A stretch of 64,000 nt of DNA from positions 7,501 to 71,500 of the forward strand of contig BSBK01000526.1 in assembly GCA_027943335.1 (NCBI GenBank), written 5' to 3'. Under the pieces are notes generated by a model. That model was not told the origin of the DNA. It ran no database searches and saw only the letters and a list, made by a program, of their open reading frames with translations. Made by a program: the position numbers and the translations under genes. This document shows positions 21,217-33,299 of this stretch, piece after piece. Every line of letters starts with the position of its first letter. Position 1 is the first letter of the stretch. This stretch comes from Chamaecyparis obtusa (lineage: Eukaryota; Streptophyta; Pinopsida; Cupressales; Cupressaceae).

Positions 21217-23095
21217 CTAAAAGTACAAACCTGCATCACACTTTTATAAAGGAAAAGGTCGACAACATGCAAATTTTTCAACTTTAACGACATAAAAGTG
21301 GCATTTGTGTTTAGAATTTAAAGATGATGTAAACCAATGAAACGTGTAAAATTTGATGAAGTTTATGCTTATAATTTTTTTAAAAAAATTTGAACAAAAA
21401 TTGACATAGTTTTTAAACTTTTGAAGTCCATTTTTTTATTGCTAAAATATGTTGAAAATGTAGGGTCTAGTTCCCACCCAAAAATTATATGCAAATAATC
21501 TTTTTTTCCTCTAATTTCAGAATATGTTTTAGATGAATTGTATAGCTAGTGCATTAAAAAAAAAAATTGGATTTCGGTATATATTTTGTTTGTTATAAGT
21601 ATCCAAAGTTGGTGTTATCTAAAATTAATAGTTTTTTGTTCCAACCAAATTTTCCCTATCAAATCTACACCATTAAAAAAATATATATATATTCTTGAAG
21701 AGGACTCTCTCTTCTAGTGTTAAATATAAGGTTTAAATTTTTCTGACATTATTTGTTATTTTTAGTTTTTTTCAAACGAGTGTGTTCTTAAATGTTAAAA
21801 TACCTACTTGAAGTATTTTTAAATTATAATATATTATATGAAATCAAAACATAATAAAAATTACATGACCATAATCTTGACTCTGAGCTCTACAAAATAG
21901 TATTTTTAGATTTTACAAAAAGTTAAATTTTGACAGAGAATTCAAATCCAGAAGTGAGAACTTCTGAGAGCCACCTTTTTTTGCTTATTTGGCCACCACA
22001 TGGGATGCCACTTAGATAGGTTTGGCCAGAATTGGTTTGGTCGGACCTAAGGGCAACCAAACATGGTCCCGTGGATGACCAAGCCCCTCAAATCTCATAT
22101 TTTTAAATACCATTTTTTGAATTAAATTAATTACAAAATTTATAAAATCCGGCTAGGAATAAATGGTTTTTTAAATAAAATCATTTTTTATAGAATTTTA
22201 ATAGTTTTTTTTCAAATTTATTAATATTATTAATTTTTTTATTTTTTTTAATTAAACCATTATTCAATTAATAAGTTTGAATTATGAACTTATTAATATT
22301 ATTTTTTATTTTTTTTTGGGAAGAATTATTTTTTGAATTAAAATTTTTGGCAAATTGATAAAATCCGTCAAGAATAAATGATTTTTTAAATAAAATCATT
22401 TTTTATAGAGTTTTAACATTTTTTTTCAAATTTATTAATTACTTTAGTTTTTTTATGTTTTTAATTAAAGCATTGTTCAGTTAGTACTTGAATTGAAGCT
22501 AAAGTAGTACTTGAATTATATGGTTTTGTGTTTGTAGGTGAATTGAAGCTCTCAATCTGAATAGTTTTTGCAGGTGAATTGAAGCTCTCAATCTGAATCA
22601 TTTTTGCAATGGGGAATAAAAGGAATAGAACAAAAAAATATGATCGAATAAGGGATGAAAAAATGAAAGGTCATACAAAATGTAATCAAGATCAACCTGT
22701 TGAAGTTCAGGAAGAACCTGTTGAAGTTTAGGAAGAACCTATTGATATTCAAGAAGATGCAATTCAAGAAGGGGAACAAATTGGTAGTTCTGAAGGTGGA
22801 ATATATCTTTTGGCATGGGCAATTTGATGGAGATGAATGAGGATTCACTTTTCAGTCAAATTTTATCTAAACAAATGTTATCTGAAAGTACAATTAAAAT
22901 GCATTGCAAAAAACTTTGGGATGAATATTTTAAAAATAAAAGTATGGTTGGAAGAGCTCAATTATTTCCTAGGTTATTTAGGAAAAAAGAAATGACTCAT
23001 GTTTTGGAGTTGTTGGGTGTTGATAACAAGAAAAACTCAAGAGATAATGTAAATCGAACAATAATTGAAAATTTGCAAGATGCATTGAATGACAT
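21217..23095 (+). mobile_element. 1.9-kb insert in the E-family LTR, carrying a transposase-like N-terminal fragment
   Basis: The LTR copies at 30369-32045 (near 31230) and 24980-29400 (near 28150) pass directly from the ...AATAATGGCTAAA region to the ...GAACTCAACATGC region, whereas this copy has about 1.9 kb between. The insert is AT-rich and mostly non-coding, with a gene fragment at 22609. No clear terminal inverted repeats were found; the direct repeat GGCTAAA at the left edge may be a trace of the target site. It is probably a truncated member of the transposase-like family described at 44013-46350. Confidence 0.5.
22120..22490. repeat. Two direct copies of an AT-rich unit, about 220 bp apart
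   Basis: The segment with AAATAAAATCATTTTTTATA and the flanking AATAAATG and CAAATTTATTAAT motifs occurs at about 22135-22230 and again at about 22355-22440. A shorter 36-bp direct duplication (GGTGAATTGAAGCTCTCAAT and following bases) sits at 22532-22608, just before the gene fragment. Confidence 0.7.
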
Positions 23096-23147
23096 TAATA
23101 ACTCAAGTCCCAGCAGAGAGAACTCAACATGCAACTCCCAATTATAA
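22609..23147 (+). pseudogene. Transposase-like N-terminal fragment (copy 1)
   Basis: An ATG at 22609 opens with MGNKRNRTKKYDRIRDEKMK and continues through an acidic Glu/Gln/Val/Pro repeat to a stop near 22827; a frameshift leads into 22815-23147. That second part reads KMHCKKLWDEYFKNK then FRKKEMTHVLELLGVDNKK, which matches in pattern the fragment at 53598 and the gene at 46304 (an x-L-G-x-x-x-K-K motif followed by a helix). The last 20 codons run into the LTR. It is basic and probably DNA- or protein-binding, but no catalytic domain is present. Confidence 0.5.
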
Positions 23148-24297
23148 ATTAGAACTCAAATCCCTAACCTTGTTTTTATCAAATTCTGTTGCATGATTAA
23201 TTATAATTTTAATAATAAAATATGCACTTTTCAATTATCAACTCTTAACTCAACTTTAAACTTAAATTCTTAATTCTTAATAATTTATTAACAATTATTA
23301 TTTTTCAACATATTAATACTTATGAAATTGATAATTAAATATCAATTCATTAGTTATGCTTTTAAATTTTAAATTTTTTCATTTAATAATTAAAATTTAA
23401 TCTTTTATTTCCATAATTAGACTTTTTAATTAACCCTTTTTAATTTATAAATGTATTTAATTAATTCTCATTAATTAAATACACTCATATTAATATTTCT
23501 ATATATAATAAGATTTAATTATGTATTCACATAATCAAACTCATAAATCACTTAACCATAATAACATAAAATCACATTAAACCACTCAACAAGACAACAT
23601 GAGAAATAACTGACTATACCAAAAGCACCAAATTTATACTGAGGAAAAGGGTTCATGAAGTCATGTCACCTTGATGAATTTGGATAGGAAAATCAATCAA
23701 AAAAATTGTCCCTTAATTCAAGACAATAAATGGCTTGGGTTGGGATTGTACATGTATTTTATCTCCCCTCTCTTACCATTTGAGATATTGCAATAGGGCA
23801 TGCTCATCCTAAAAATTTAGGGAAGTCGATGCTCGGTACTTGAAATATTGCATAAAAGATGAGCGTGTATATACATGTATAAATTTATAATAGACAATGG
23901 CAAGGATCAGCTGATCATGTAGATCTCGCAAGAAAGTAACTAAAAATATGTTCCTCAACCACATGAGGCACATCAAATAGAAATATGAAATATACACGCC
24001 AACCATACACATGCAAGTATAGGGTTAGTAAAACTATAAATGTAAATAACATCACTAACATATAGATTACCATCATTAAATAACCATAACATATACATCA
24101 TCATATGCATTTAAATTGACATGATAATAACCATACTCATCTTAACTGTAAACACATGATATAACACAAATATCCAAAATGTCATAATAAATCAAATCAA
24201 TAATCCAAATATCACTGAAATAATCAATGGAAACATAAAAGTGGCCTAAAAGAGTTTGGTAGAATAACTAAAAAGAAAACTATGGGTGGGCACTACA

Positions 24298-24309
24298 TCC
24301 ACCCTCCCT
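24298..24309 (-). other. Polypurine tract of the gag-only E element
   Basis: The minus strand reads AGGGAGGGTGGA immediately before TGTAGTGCCC, the start of the 3' LTR. This is where plus-strand DNA synthesis would be primed. Confidence 0.7.
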
Positions 24310-24974
24310 AGAATTAGGCTTACTATTGGAAGCCTACAAAAAATATAGGGACATAAGTCTTGTAAATCTCTACGCACACTACTGAGTTAAATAAGAAGTA
24401 ATGTGTGGGTCCCATCGGACCCTTTCATGCTCTGTGGTTTGAACTCTGAGGATCATTCCCTACTACAAACACCCTATGAGATCTACTAGCGTCTCCAACT
24501 ATAGACTCAAAATCTTCTAGCCTCTATCCTAAAAACTATGTTGAACACTAGGGATAATTTCTTGCTTTATGACCATACTTCCCGCACGAAAAAAAATCTC
24601 CACCAAAACCTCTCTTAGTTGAAGGTATGCTAGACAACTGGAAACTACCTCTACTAACCTCCTAATCAAAACTCTAAGTAGGCTAACTAGCTGTATTACA
24701 CTTGATACATTGAGTATTATGAAAGTTCCTAGGCTGAGAACTACTACCCTGAGATGGGGAAGAGAACCCATTCTATGGTTGGTTATGATTACCTCATGAG
24801 AAGGTATAAGGTTTTTGAGACTTCCCATCTCTCTAAGACTAATTTCCCCTAGATCCCAAAGGTGCATGACCACTAGGCTGAACACCCATCTGACCACCAT
24901 GACCCAAAGCTATATTTTCCACCACCAAGGTAGCCTTAATGACCATCTCCTTGAGGGTCTTAGGTTTTAAAACC
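24310..24974 (-). pseudogene. Gag C-terminal part of the E element
   Basis: Minus-strand reading starts at the solo LTR boundary with VLKPKTLKEMVIKATLVVE, a common Gypsy gag capsid end, and reaches a knuckle with CGKYGHKARNY near 24575; a second Cys pair (QCIKCNTAS) lies near 24700. Several TAG stops are present. No protease or RT follows before the polypurine tract at 24309. The other half of this gag is at 29406-30163, separated by the solo LTR. Confidence 0.65.
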
Positions 24975-24979
24975 TTAAC
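24975..24979. repeat. Left target duplication TTAAC of the solo LTR
   Basis: TTAAC here and at 29401-29405 flank the solo LTR exactly. Five bases is the usual length for plant LTR elements. Confidence 0.8.
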
Positions 24980-26994
24980 TATAATGCCCTGCCAGGGAAC
25001 CCAAGAGAATTTAACCTAAAACATACTACTAAGTTTGGTGAACAATTTTTTTAAAGTTAACATACAAGATAGAAACAGTGTGGAAGCAATTACCATTTAC
25101 TCACATTGAAATAACATCCATCACAGATTACAAGACTCAAGGGTTCCCTGACGTATAATTATGTAAGAATAGAACACAACTAAAACTAACATCAATAAAA
25201 GATTCCATAACTTTAAAATTACAATTACATGAAATAACAATAAATACAATCCTCATGGACATCCATGATATCCAAATAAACTTACATCCACTGCACATAT
25301 CGCAGGGTATGTAGTAATAAATCTAACTATGATAATACAATGTCCAGATTAGGTATCACATGCGATACACTAATACAAGATTACAAATATGAAGATAAGA
25401 AAGAAGCATCAATGAAAAATCATAAGGAGACCAACTGCAGGACCACCATCAAGCACCGGCACCAGGATGTCGAATCTCAAATGGTAAAGAATCACTACCA
25501 CCTGTCCGTGTAGAACCACAAAGGCCTACCCCACCATGCTGAGGAGATAACCACAAACCCCAATCGGATAACCAATACAAAACAAGGATAAAACCCTAAG
25601 CAAAAGAATCTTGAAAGAACTCTAACTCAAGATATAACATGATAAAGATAAAGGTACAACTCACTAATCTAGAGGCAACCAACACATGTAGAATAACCAG
25701 ACTATGCATAGGAAGGTGTCATCATGTATGTCTAACCCTTGAGTTTTGTCTTGGTAACCTCTCTGGATCCCGGCACCCAAGTGACCATAAACAGTATCAA
25801 TGACCTCTGGTACTGACGAAGTCATCAACTATGCCAACTCATCCCTTAAAAGAGGGCTGGTCATCTTCTCAACTCCACCTTAGTCTGTACTAGCACTCAA
25901 GCATGGGTGAGGACTCTAATCTTATTAGGTTCAATTAAATACCCCTTAATTATATTAGGTTATCACTTGATTATTGAAACTTTACAATAAGTGATCCTAG
26001 CAGCCACTTGTGGGCCCCGACGCTTATTGCAAGCCACCTCCTACTACATGTCCAGGTAAACTACCCTAGGCTCATAGATCTCTCCTAGATCTAATTAGGT
26101 ATACACTACGTAACCTCATATCCAGATTCATACGAAAGAGCTAGATATGGTTACAAAGATACCACAAACAAAATACAATATAAAATGAGCCCAATGGTCA
26201 AATAGGAGTGATAAACAGATAAAGTACACTCACACCAAACATAGCTAAAATAGAAATATCTGACACACACACCCTAGCCTCTATATCCTCCTAGGTCTTC
26301 TAGTCTCCGATAACCCATAATGTGAAAGAAGACACGAAGAATACAACACTCACATTATCAAACACTGAAAATGATCTATAAGCATTTAAATTCCACATTA
26401 TGCATAATTGAATTCAAGCATAAAACAATGAAATCCACTAGAAGAAACTGAACATAATCATTACAATAATAACATAAATAGAGAATAATCCCTAATATTG
26501 TCCTATGAATTCGACAGAATAAAAAGCCCAATTTCAATACATAAACTTCAATTTATAAGAATTGTCCATCTAAAATTTAACATTATAATGTGAAACTACT
26601 CATCCTAAGGCAAACATCCACTTCAATGTAAACTCAACCTTAGATATCAACAAGGAAAAGAATTGAAAATAACTATAAAATAAACAATTAATTTAGACCC
26701 AATTTAATTTAGATAATTAAATTCTAGAAATTAAAACTAAAATTAAAGCCTTGAAATTATAATAAACTTCCATATAGTATAAAATAAAATATTAAATTAA
26801 TTTTAAAATCAAATTTAATTACATATTAGTTAAATATTAAATAAAATACAAATTACATAAATTATAACTTAAAATCAAAATATAAATTAATTAAAATATG
26901 AATTACATATATTACAAATTGAATAAGTTAAAAATTAACAAAATTTAAATAATTTTTTTTTTTAAAATACCAAAAAGCAATTTTTGGGGGTGGC

Positions 26995-27165
26995 AAATGG
27001 GCCCCACCAACCCTTGCGCACGACACCGCTCACGGTACCGCCACAAGTGATGGCAGGGTGACAGACTGTGCCTGTCGTGCAGTACCTACGGGTACTGACG
27101 GCAGGTCAGCCCTGTCACGCAGGCCTTGGGAAGTGGGGATGTGGTGGCCCCCGCCTCCCACATCA
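26995..27165. other. GC-rich, CpG-containing patch inside the solo LTR
   Basis: This stretch has repeated GCGCACGACACCGCTCACGG-like text with many C and G runs, in contrast to the very AT-rich surroundings. It may be the LTR's transcription control region, but no defined motif was recognised. Confidence 0.4.
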
Positions 27166-27344
27166 AATCAATTTTTATTTTTTTTAAACAATTTTAAATA
27201 AAAGCTTTTCAATGCTTTTTTTAAACTTTGCTAATCTTTTTTGATAGTATAGAATTTAACTTAGAAGATATTTATATCTTTTAAAACCTATTTTAATAAA
27301 ATGACATGCTAATAGTATATATATATTATAATTTTGTTTTGACA

Positions 27345-27378
27345 AGTCTGTTATTTCTGAAAATGGAAATAACAGACT
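27345..27378. other. Perfect 13-bp hairpin in the solo LTR
   Basis: AGTCTGTTATTTC at 27345-27357 is followed after eight bases by its exact complement GAAATAACAGACT at 27366-27378. It could form a stem in RNA; no U-run follows. Confidence 0.6.
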
Positions 27379-29405
27379 GTGTTTCTTTATTTCCAGAAAT
27401 GGAAATATGGGGAAAGCACAATTTTTTGTTTAAAGCATGTATTTTTAACTAATCCTATTTTTTCCTCTAAACAATATTGACTATAAACTCAACCAATTAA
27501 AATAAGGGGCAATAATTTTTTTTTGTCTTTTCTAGAGTATTTTTTTGACTGAATATTTTTACATAGAGAAAGTGATTTTTTTCCCAGATTAAGGAATTTT
27601 CACCCAAATCGAGGTTTTTGACAACAACCCACTAAATTAATTTATTCAAACTATAGAACTAACTATATAGAGATTGATTTTTCATTTTCAAAGAGTTCTA
27701 GGATGAATTTTTAATCCAAAATCGGGCAACATAACCCTACTATGCCAAGTTTGCATAAAAATATAAAATAGCAATCCTATGAGCTTTCTAAACCCCAAAT
27801 TGAAGGCATATACAGAAAACAGATCTATATCTACAAACTAAAACAAACATAGAGAAATTGCAGAAAGAACTACTGATGAATTCACAGAAAAACTCCACAA
27901 ATCCCTACCTCAATTCCAATGCTAAATACTGAATAAGAAGGCCTCTAGAATTCTGAAACCCTCCGATCTAACAATAGAAAAGCTCCATTTGCAGATATGA
28001 ATCACAGTGCATACAATCCCTGAATCCAAATGCAAACAACCTTTACCCAGAAATCCAAACACACACACAAATGCTCAAGAACACAAGGAAAGCACAAAAA
28101 CTCCAAAAGCTCTCTCTCTCTCTCTCTCCAAAAATCCTCCAACAACCTGATTGCATAAAAAATGAATGTTAATTCCCCCTATTAGGGATTCAACTCCACT
28201 AAACATGCAAAACCCTAGATGACTCACAAAGAACTCCTAATCAAACTCTCCCACTTTTGTTGAAAGAAATTACTAATAAATAATTAAAAATAAATATAAT
28301 TGTGCACCACTCAACATAATCTCCTAAAGATAAGTTGTCACCATTTTCAAACAAATCACTTTCAAATTCAATAAGGCACATGTTAATAATAAAATCTATT
28401 ATTAAATAAATTAAATACTTAATGCATCATGAATTCATGCAATTAATTATTTAATCATTTAATAATGCTCACAAACATAATAAAATCCAATTCTCAATAA
28501 AATACTCAATTAAATCTAAATAATCAATTATTTGATTTTAATTAAATTTCATCATAATAAACTTAGGACATAATCAAAATTAATTTCCAATACTAAAATA
28601 ATTAACTTTAATTTAATTCCCTCAATTAAATCCTAGAAGCATAATTAAACATTAAATTCAACTATGCACCTAACATTGATAATCTCATAAAATAATCTAT
28701 AAAAACATAATTCAACTATAATCAATAAATTAATAATCACCCACATAATCATAAATCAACTGAATCATGCACAGTAAAAATTAAACACAATAAATCAAGC
28801 AAACATAGGAGAAGGGATCCACGAATTCATGCCAACCAAGTGAATTCGGGTAGGGAAGTAAGACTGACACTTGTCCAATCCTAGGACAATAAGGCTTAGG
28901 TTTAGGGTTTTGGGTCTATGTAATATCTCCCCTCTTTACCATTGAGATGAATGTTTGTGGGCATGCTCACTCCTGCCAATTCAGGGAAGATGATGCCCTA
29001 TACCTGCGAACCTATCACCACAAGATGAAGCATGTACATACAATAATATATATATCAAACAATGATAGGGTACGGTCAGTCGTGTGGATCTTGACTAAGC
29101 GAGTAACTACACCTCTGTCCTCTACCAAACAAACACATCAAACAAATACAAAAACATGACATCCATACACATGCCAGTATGGGATCAGTACCATAAATCA
29201 ATATAAAAAAATAAACACAACACCAAATGATATCAACATCTAATCTATACAATAACTTGATACACATTCAATGAACAAAAATCCATAATCATCATTGATT
29301 AATCATAATAATCGATCACATCAAAAGTGACCTGAAAGAATTCGGTCATACAACTGAAATAGAAAGAAACCTAAAAGCAAACTACGGGTGGGATACTACA
29401 TTAAC

Positions 29406-30163
29406 TCCCCCAATGATGCGACCATTAAGCTCCCTAATGAAATGTTGACCCATCAGTGGTGACTTGTCACCAAAACCTGCACAAGGCTTGAACTCAAATA
29501 AATGACACTCGTAATCTCATATAGTCATATAGCTAATTGTCATATATTTTGGAACTCATTTGATCATTTTTGTTCCCACTGATCATATAGAAATCATTCT
29601 TGAAAGTTCTCAAGGAATAACTCCTAGGTAATAGTCTTCATAATAAGCTCAATTTTATGTTCTTCTATTTTCCACTAAGTACCTGCAAAACCTTTGATGT
29701 GCATGATAGCACACCTCGCCCTAACATTGGTATCAAATTGTTGCATCACAAAACATCGATCCAATGCAATGAGCCATGTATGTACCTCAGATCCAGTACC
29801 AAGTCCATCAAAGGGAGGAGGTCATGATCTCATAATGTCTCTCATCTAATTATATCATTTTTGGCCCCCTAACCAACGGTAGTGTCCCTCCACCTAGAAC
29901 TACAAGATCTCTATCTATCCTCATTCTCAGAAATGGTGTGACTCTTCCCTCTTAGTGTTGTTATGAATGGGTAGATATTCTAGATTATTCTAAAGTATCT
30001 ACCTAGTATTAGGCTCTCTAGAATCACCATGCTTATCACCACTATCCTCATGCAAACTCTCATCTCTATGACTCATAGGAGGGTTGTGAATCCTACCCCT
30101 CCCACGTCCTCTACTACGGCCTCCATTACGACCTCTACCAATAGATCTAGTTGCAGTGACCAT
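29406..30163 (-). pseudogene. Gag N-terminal part of the E element
   Basis: The likely start, near 30163, is MVTATRSIGRGRNGGRSRGR, an Arg/Gly-rich N-terminus. After an acidic stretch (RDESLHEDSGDKHGDS) and several stops, the capsid core is recognisable: WLIALDRCFVMQQFDTNV near 29745, then an Ala-Gly-Thr-Trp region and WELF-type motif near 29630. It ends at the solo LTR, and the frame resumes on the far side at 24974. Gag would form the particle; nothing resembling pol is attached. Confidence 0.65.
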
Positions 30164-30353
30164 ATTTCCTACAACATCCAAACAAAAGAACAATATCTCA
30201 AAACTAGTTAAGAATAATAAAGATATGATGTATAGTCATAAAATGATAGTTTGAAATATAGTGTGTTATATGTCTAAGTTTTTTTTCTAGTTTTTGACAG
30301 TTTAGACATCTAGTGGGTGTAAAAATTTCTAGAGTTCCCAATGTAGAAACTCA

Positions 30354-30366
30354 GGCTCTAATACCA
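30354..30366 (-). other. Primer-binding site of the E element
   Basis: The minus strand reads TGGTATTAGAGCC, the Met-tRNA type site with one C-to-T change, two bases from the LTR end at 30369. Confidence 0.75.
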
Positions 30367-30368
30367 AG

Positions 30369-30676
30369 TGTAATGCCCTATCACAGAACCCAACAAAAAT
30401 TAACAAAAACATGCTACTAAGTTTATAGAATAAAATTTTTTTATTAAATTTCGTTAGAATTTTTTTTTATGTAAAACAACTTCTTTTTCTTCTTTTTAAA
30501 AAAATCTCTTACAATTATAGAAATTTTCCAAGTGTAAGAAATTTGATTTTATTTCTATTTGATTTTAATTTCAAAGGTTTTATGAAAACTTCTAATCAAC
30601 CCTACCTAATTCAATTTACAAATTTTCTTATTGGCTTTCCAACTAAATTCCTAGGGTTTGCACAAACATGTCTTAT

Positions 30677-30774
<98 letters not shown>

Positions 30775-32045
30775 TTTCAAAATCAAAATTAAACTAATAA
30801 TAAATATATAATTGATTTTCTAAGAACAAAGTATGTAGATTTTTGCGAAGAACAACCTAGGGTTTCATCAGGTGTAATTTCTTAAATTTTAAACCATAAA
30901 ACATTCTAGATCCAGTTTTATCAAGAATTTTTCACATGAAGTTTTAATAACCAAATCAAACCAAAATAATGAGAGATCAAGCAATATCAAAATCAGAATT
31001 CAACAAACAATCCAAACACAAAGAAGATAATCTTTTCAAAAGAAGATTAACATGGGTTTTTCAAATCCTACTTGAAAATTCACGAGAAGATCTGAAACAA
31101 CAATGGCCAAAATGAAGACTCGAAGATTCTAAATTACTCCTAAGCTTTAAAAACAATTCCTCAAACAATCCAAGCAATTTTCTCCAAAACTTTGTCTCCT
31201 CCAAACCTGTGTTGAGAATAATGGCTAAAAGAATTCCTAATAATGAGAACCCAATAGACAGAACTCAACATGCAGTTCCCAATCAAAAATTAGAACTCAA
31301 TTCCCTAACCTTGTTTTTATCAAATTTAGCTACATGATTAATTACATTTTTAATAATAAAATATGCACTTTTCAATCATCAAATTTAAACTTAAATTCCT
31401 AATTCAATTTTATTAAACTTAATGTGCACCTTAAATTGCATATTAATAATTTATTAATTATTATTATTTTTCAACATATTAATACTTATGAAATTGATAA
31501 TTAAATATCAATTCATTAGTTATGCTTTTAAATTTTCAATTTTTTAAATTTAATAATTAATTTAATCTTTTATTTCCATAATTAGACTTTTTAATTAACT
31601 ATTTTTAATTTATAAATATATTTAATTAATTCTCATTAATTAAATACCCTCATATTAATATTTCTATATATAATAAGATTTAATTATGTATTCACGTAAT
31701 CAAACCCATAAATCACTTAACCATAATAATATAAAATCAAATTAAACCACTCAACAAGACAACATGAGAAATAACTGACTAAACCAAAAGCACCAAATTC
31801 ATACCAAGGGAAAGGGTTCATGAATTCACATCACCTTGACAAATTCAAATAAGAAACTCAATCAAAAAAAATTTCCCTTAATTCAGGACAATAAATGGCT
31901 TGGGTTGGGATTGAACATGTATTTTATCTCCCCTCTCTTACCATTTGAGATATTGTGATAAGGCATGCTCATCTTGACAATTTAGGGAATTCAATGCTTG
32001 GTACCTAAAATCCTCCATAAAAGATGAGCATGTACATACATGTAT
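30369..32045 (-). repeat. 5' LTR of the E element, outer end missing
   Basis: In plus orientation it begins TGTAATGCCCTATCACAG. It matches the left LTR over 20787-21216 and 23096-23880 and contains a TA run (30679-30772). It stops matching at about 32045, about 400 bp short of the expected GGGTGGGxACTACA end. It therefore has lost its outer end to the sequence that begins at 32046. Confidence 0.75.
30679..30772. repeat. TA dinucleotide run, 47 units
   Basis: A pure TA tract within the E-family LTR. The open frames over it are repeat artefacts. Confidence 0.98.
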
Positions 32046-32124
32046 AAGAGTGGTCCCACAAAAGTGAGTCCCACTTTTGGGGATGAATGAATTTTGATTG
32101 GGCCAAAAAAATCATGTTTTAATG

Positions 32125-32245
32125 TCTTCTCATGAAGGGGGAATCTTCACACAAAGACAAACCAACTCTTCACATGAAGACCCTAACATAGAGTACTTCG
32201 CATGAAGGGGTGATGAGGTTTTCGTGTGAAGACCCCCTAGGTCAG
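32125..32245. repeat. Cluster of hairpin motifs of the CTTCGNNNGAAG type (left cluster)
   Basis: Four imperfect palindromes occur here, for example CTTCACATGAAGACCC (32168-32183), CTTCGCATGAAGGGG (32196-32210) and TTCGTGTGAAGACCCCCTA (from 32220). The same motif, with a longer GGGG/CCCC stem, recurs at 46905-46983. They may be sub-terminal repeats of the putative DNA transposon between. A 96-codon open frame on the minus strand over 32130-32417 is probably chance. Confidence 0.55.
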
Positions 32246-33137
32246 ATTTACTACAAATTTTCGGTGGAGGGGTGTCATTTTCACATTTGCTATTCACGAA
32301 GCACAGTAGATCCCAGTGTTGGAGAAAACCCCCTGATGACTTCATGACAACCTCATTGATTTCATCCTCCTTGTCTTCTATTCCATCTCCTTCGACCGTC
32401 GTATATTCTAGGTACACAGTTTTATTTTATTTTTTAATTAATTTTTATTGTAAATTATATGTTTATTAATTATTTTAGTTTATTTTTTAATTTTCAAATA
32501 GTTATTTTATTTTCAACAATTTTTAGTTTTAAAAAATTATGTTAGAAAATGTTAGAAATACTAGAAAATGTTAGAAAATACTAGAAAATGCTAGAAAATA
32601 CTATAAAAATGCTAGAAAATACTATAAAATGTTAGGAAAAACAAGAAAATGTTAGAAAATTTTAGATTTTTAGTAATCTTATTATATATTTTTAAATTAT
32701 TTTTAATTAGTAATGTTTAAATGTTAGTTTTAAATTATTTTTATTAAAAAAATTTAGAACAATTTAAGAAAATTTAGTAAAATTTATAACTTAGGAAAAT
32801 TTATAAAAACTTCAAACTTTAGGAAAATTTAGAAAAAATTGAAACCTTTGAAAAAATTAGAAGATTATTAGGAAATGTTAGAAAATTTTAAAACTTTGTC
32901 TCTCCCCATGTGCCCATTACGACTCTCTCACCAAACTCCTCAATGCTCTATCCACACCGTCTTAAGACTCTCTCCCCCCTCTCTCTCTCTCTCCCTCTCT
33001 ATTAAGACTTTATTTATTTCTCATGCTACTGTTTGACACTAAATAAGACTCTCTAACCAAACCCCTTAAGACAGCCCCCACTCTCTTAATAATCTCATCA
33101 CACTTTAATAATTAACACTATTTGTCTTCACACTTAA

Positions 33138-33186
<49 letters not shown>

Positions 33187-33299
33187 GACACTATCACCCT
33201 AACCTTGGCTCTCTCTCTAGGACACTCTCTCATCATGTCCCATTACTCTCTCTCCTCTTATTTCTCTCTTTCTCTCTCTCTCTCTCAATGAAACATGCA
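32246..33299. repeat. Gene-free stretch with GAAAATRCTA tandem repeats and CT microsatellites
   Basis: At about 32540-32660 a unit close to ACTAGAAAATGTTAGAAAAT repeats imperfectly. CT runs occur near 32980 and at 33139-33184, and again near 33260. I see no supported gene. Confidence 0.7.

Larger units (their letters stand above)
13669..24297 (-). repeat. E-family LTR, left copy (3' LTR), with two nested insertions and truncated left end
   Basis: The host pieces are 13669-13917, 20787-about 21216 and about 23096-24297, matching the LTR at 30369-32045 in order. It ends in plus orientation with GGGTGGGCACTACA at 24297, next to a purine tract. The LINE and a 1.9-kb insert account for the rest. 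The part left of the microsatellite that the other copy has (30369-30678) is absent, so the outer end is lost at the junction with element Z. Confidence 0.75.
24980..29400 (-). repeat. Solo LTR of the E family, 4421 bp
   Basis: In plus orientation it begins TATAATGCCCTGCCAGGGAA and ends CGGGTGGGATACTACA, corresponding to the ends of the other E-family LTRs (TGTAATGCCC and GGGCACTACA). It is flanked by TTAAC on both sides. It interrupts the gag reading frame of a relative. It contains no gene that I can support. It is AT-rich except for a GC-rich patch at 26995-27165 and has a 13-bp-stem hairpin at 27345-27378. Confidence 0.8.

Noticed and set aside
32130..32417. 96-codon minus-strand ORF
   Set aside because: It overlaps the hairpin cluster, and no similarity or start context supports it.
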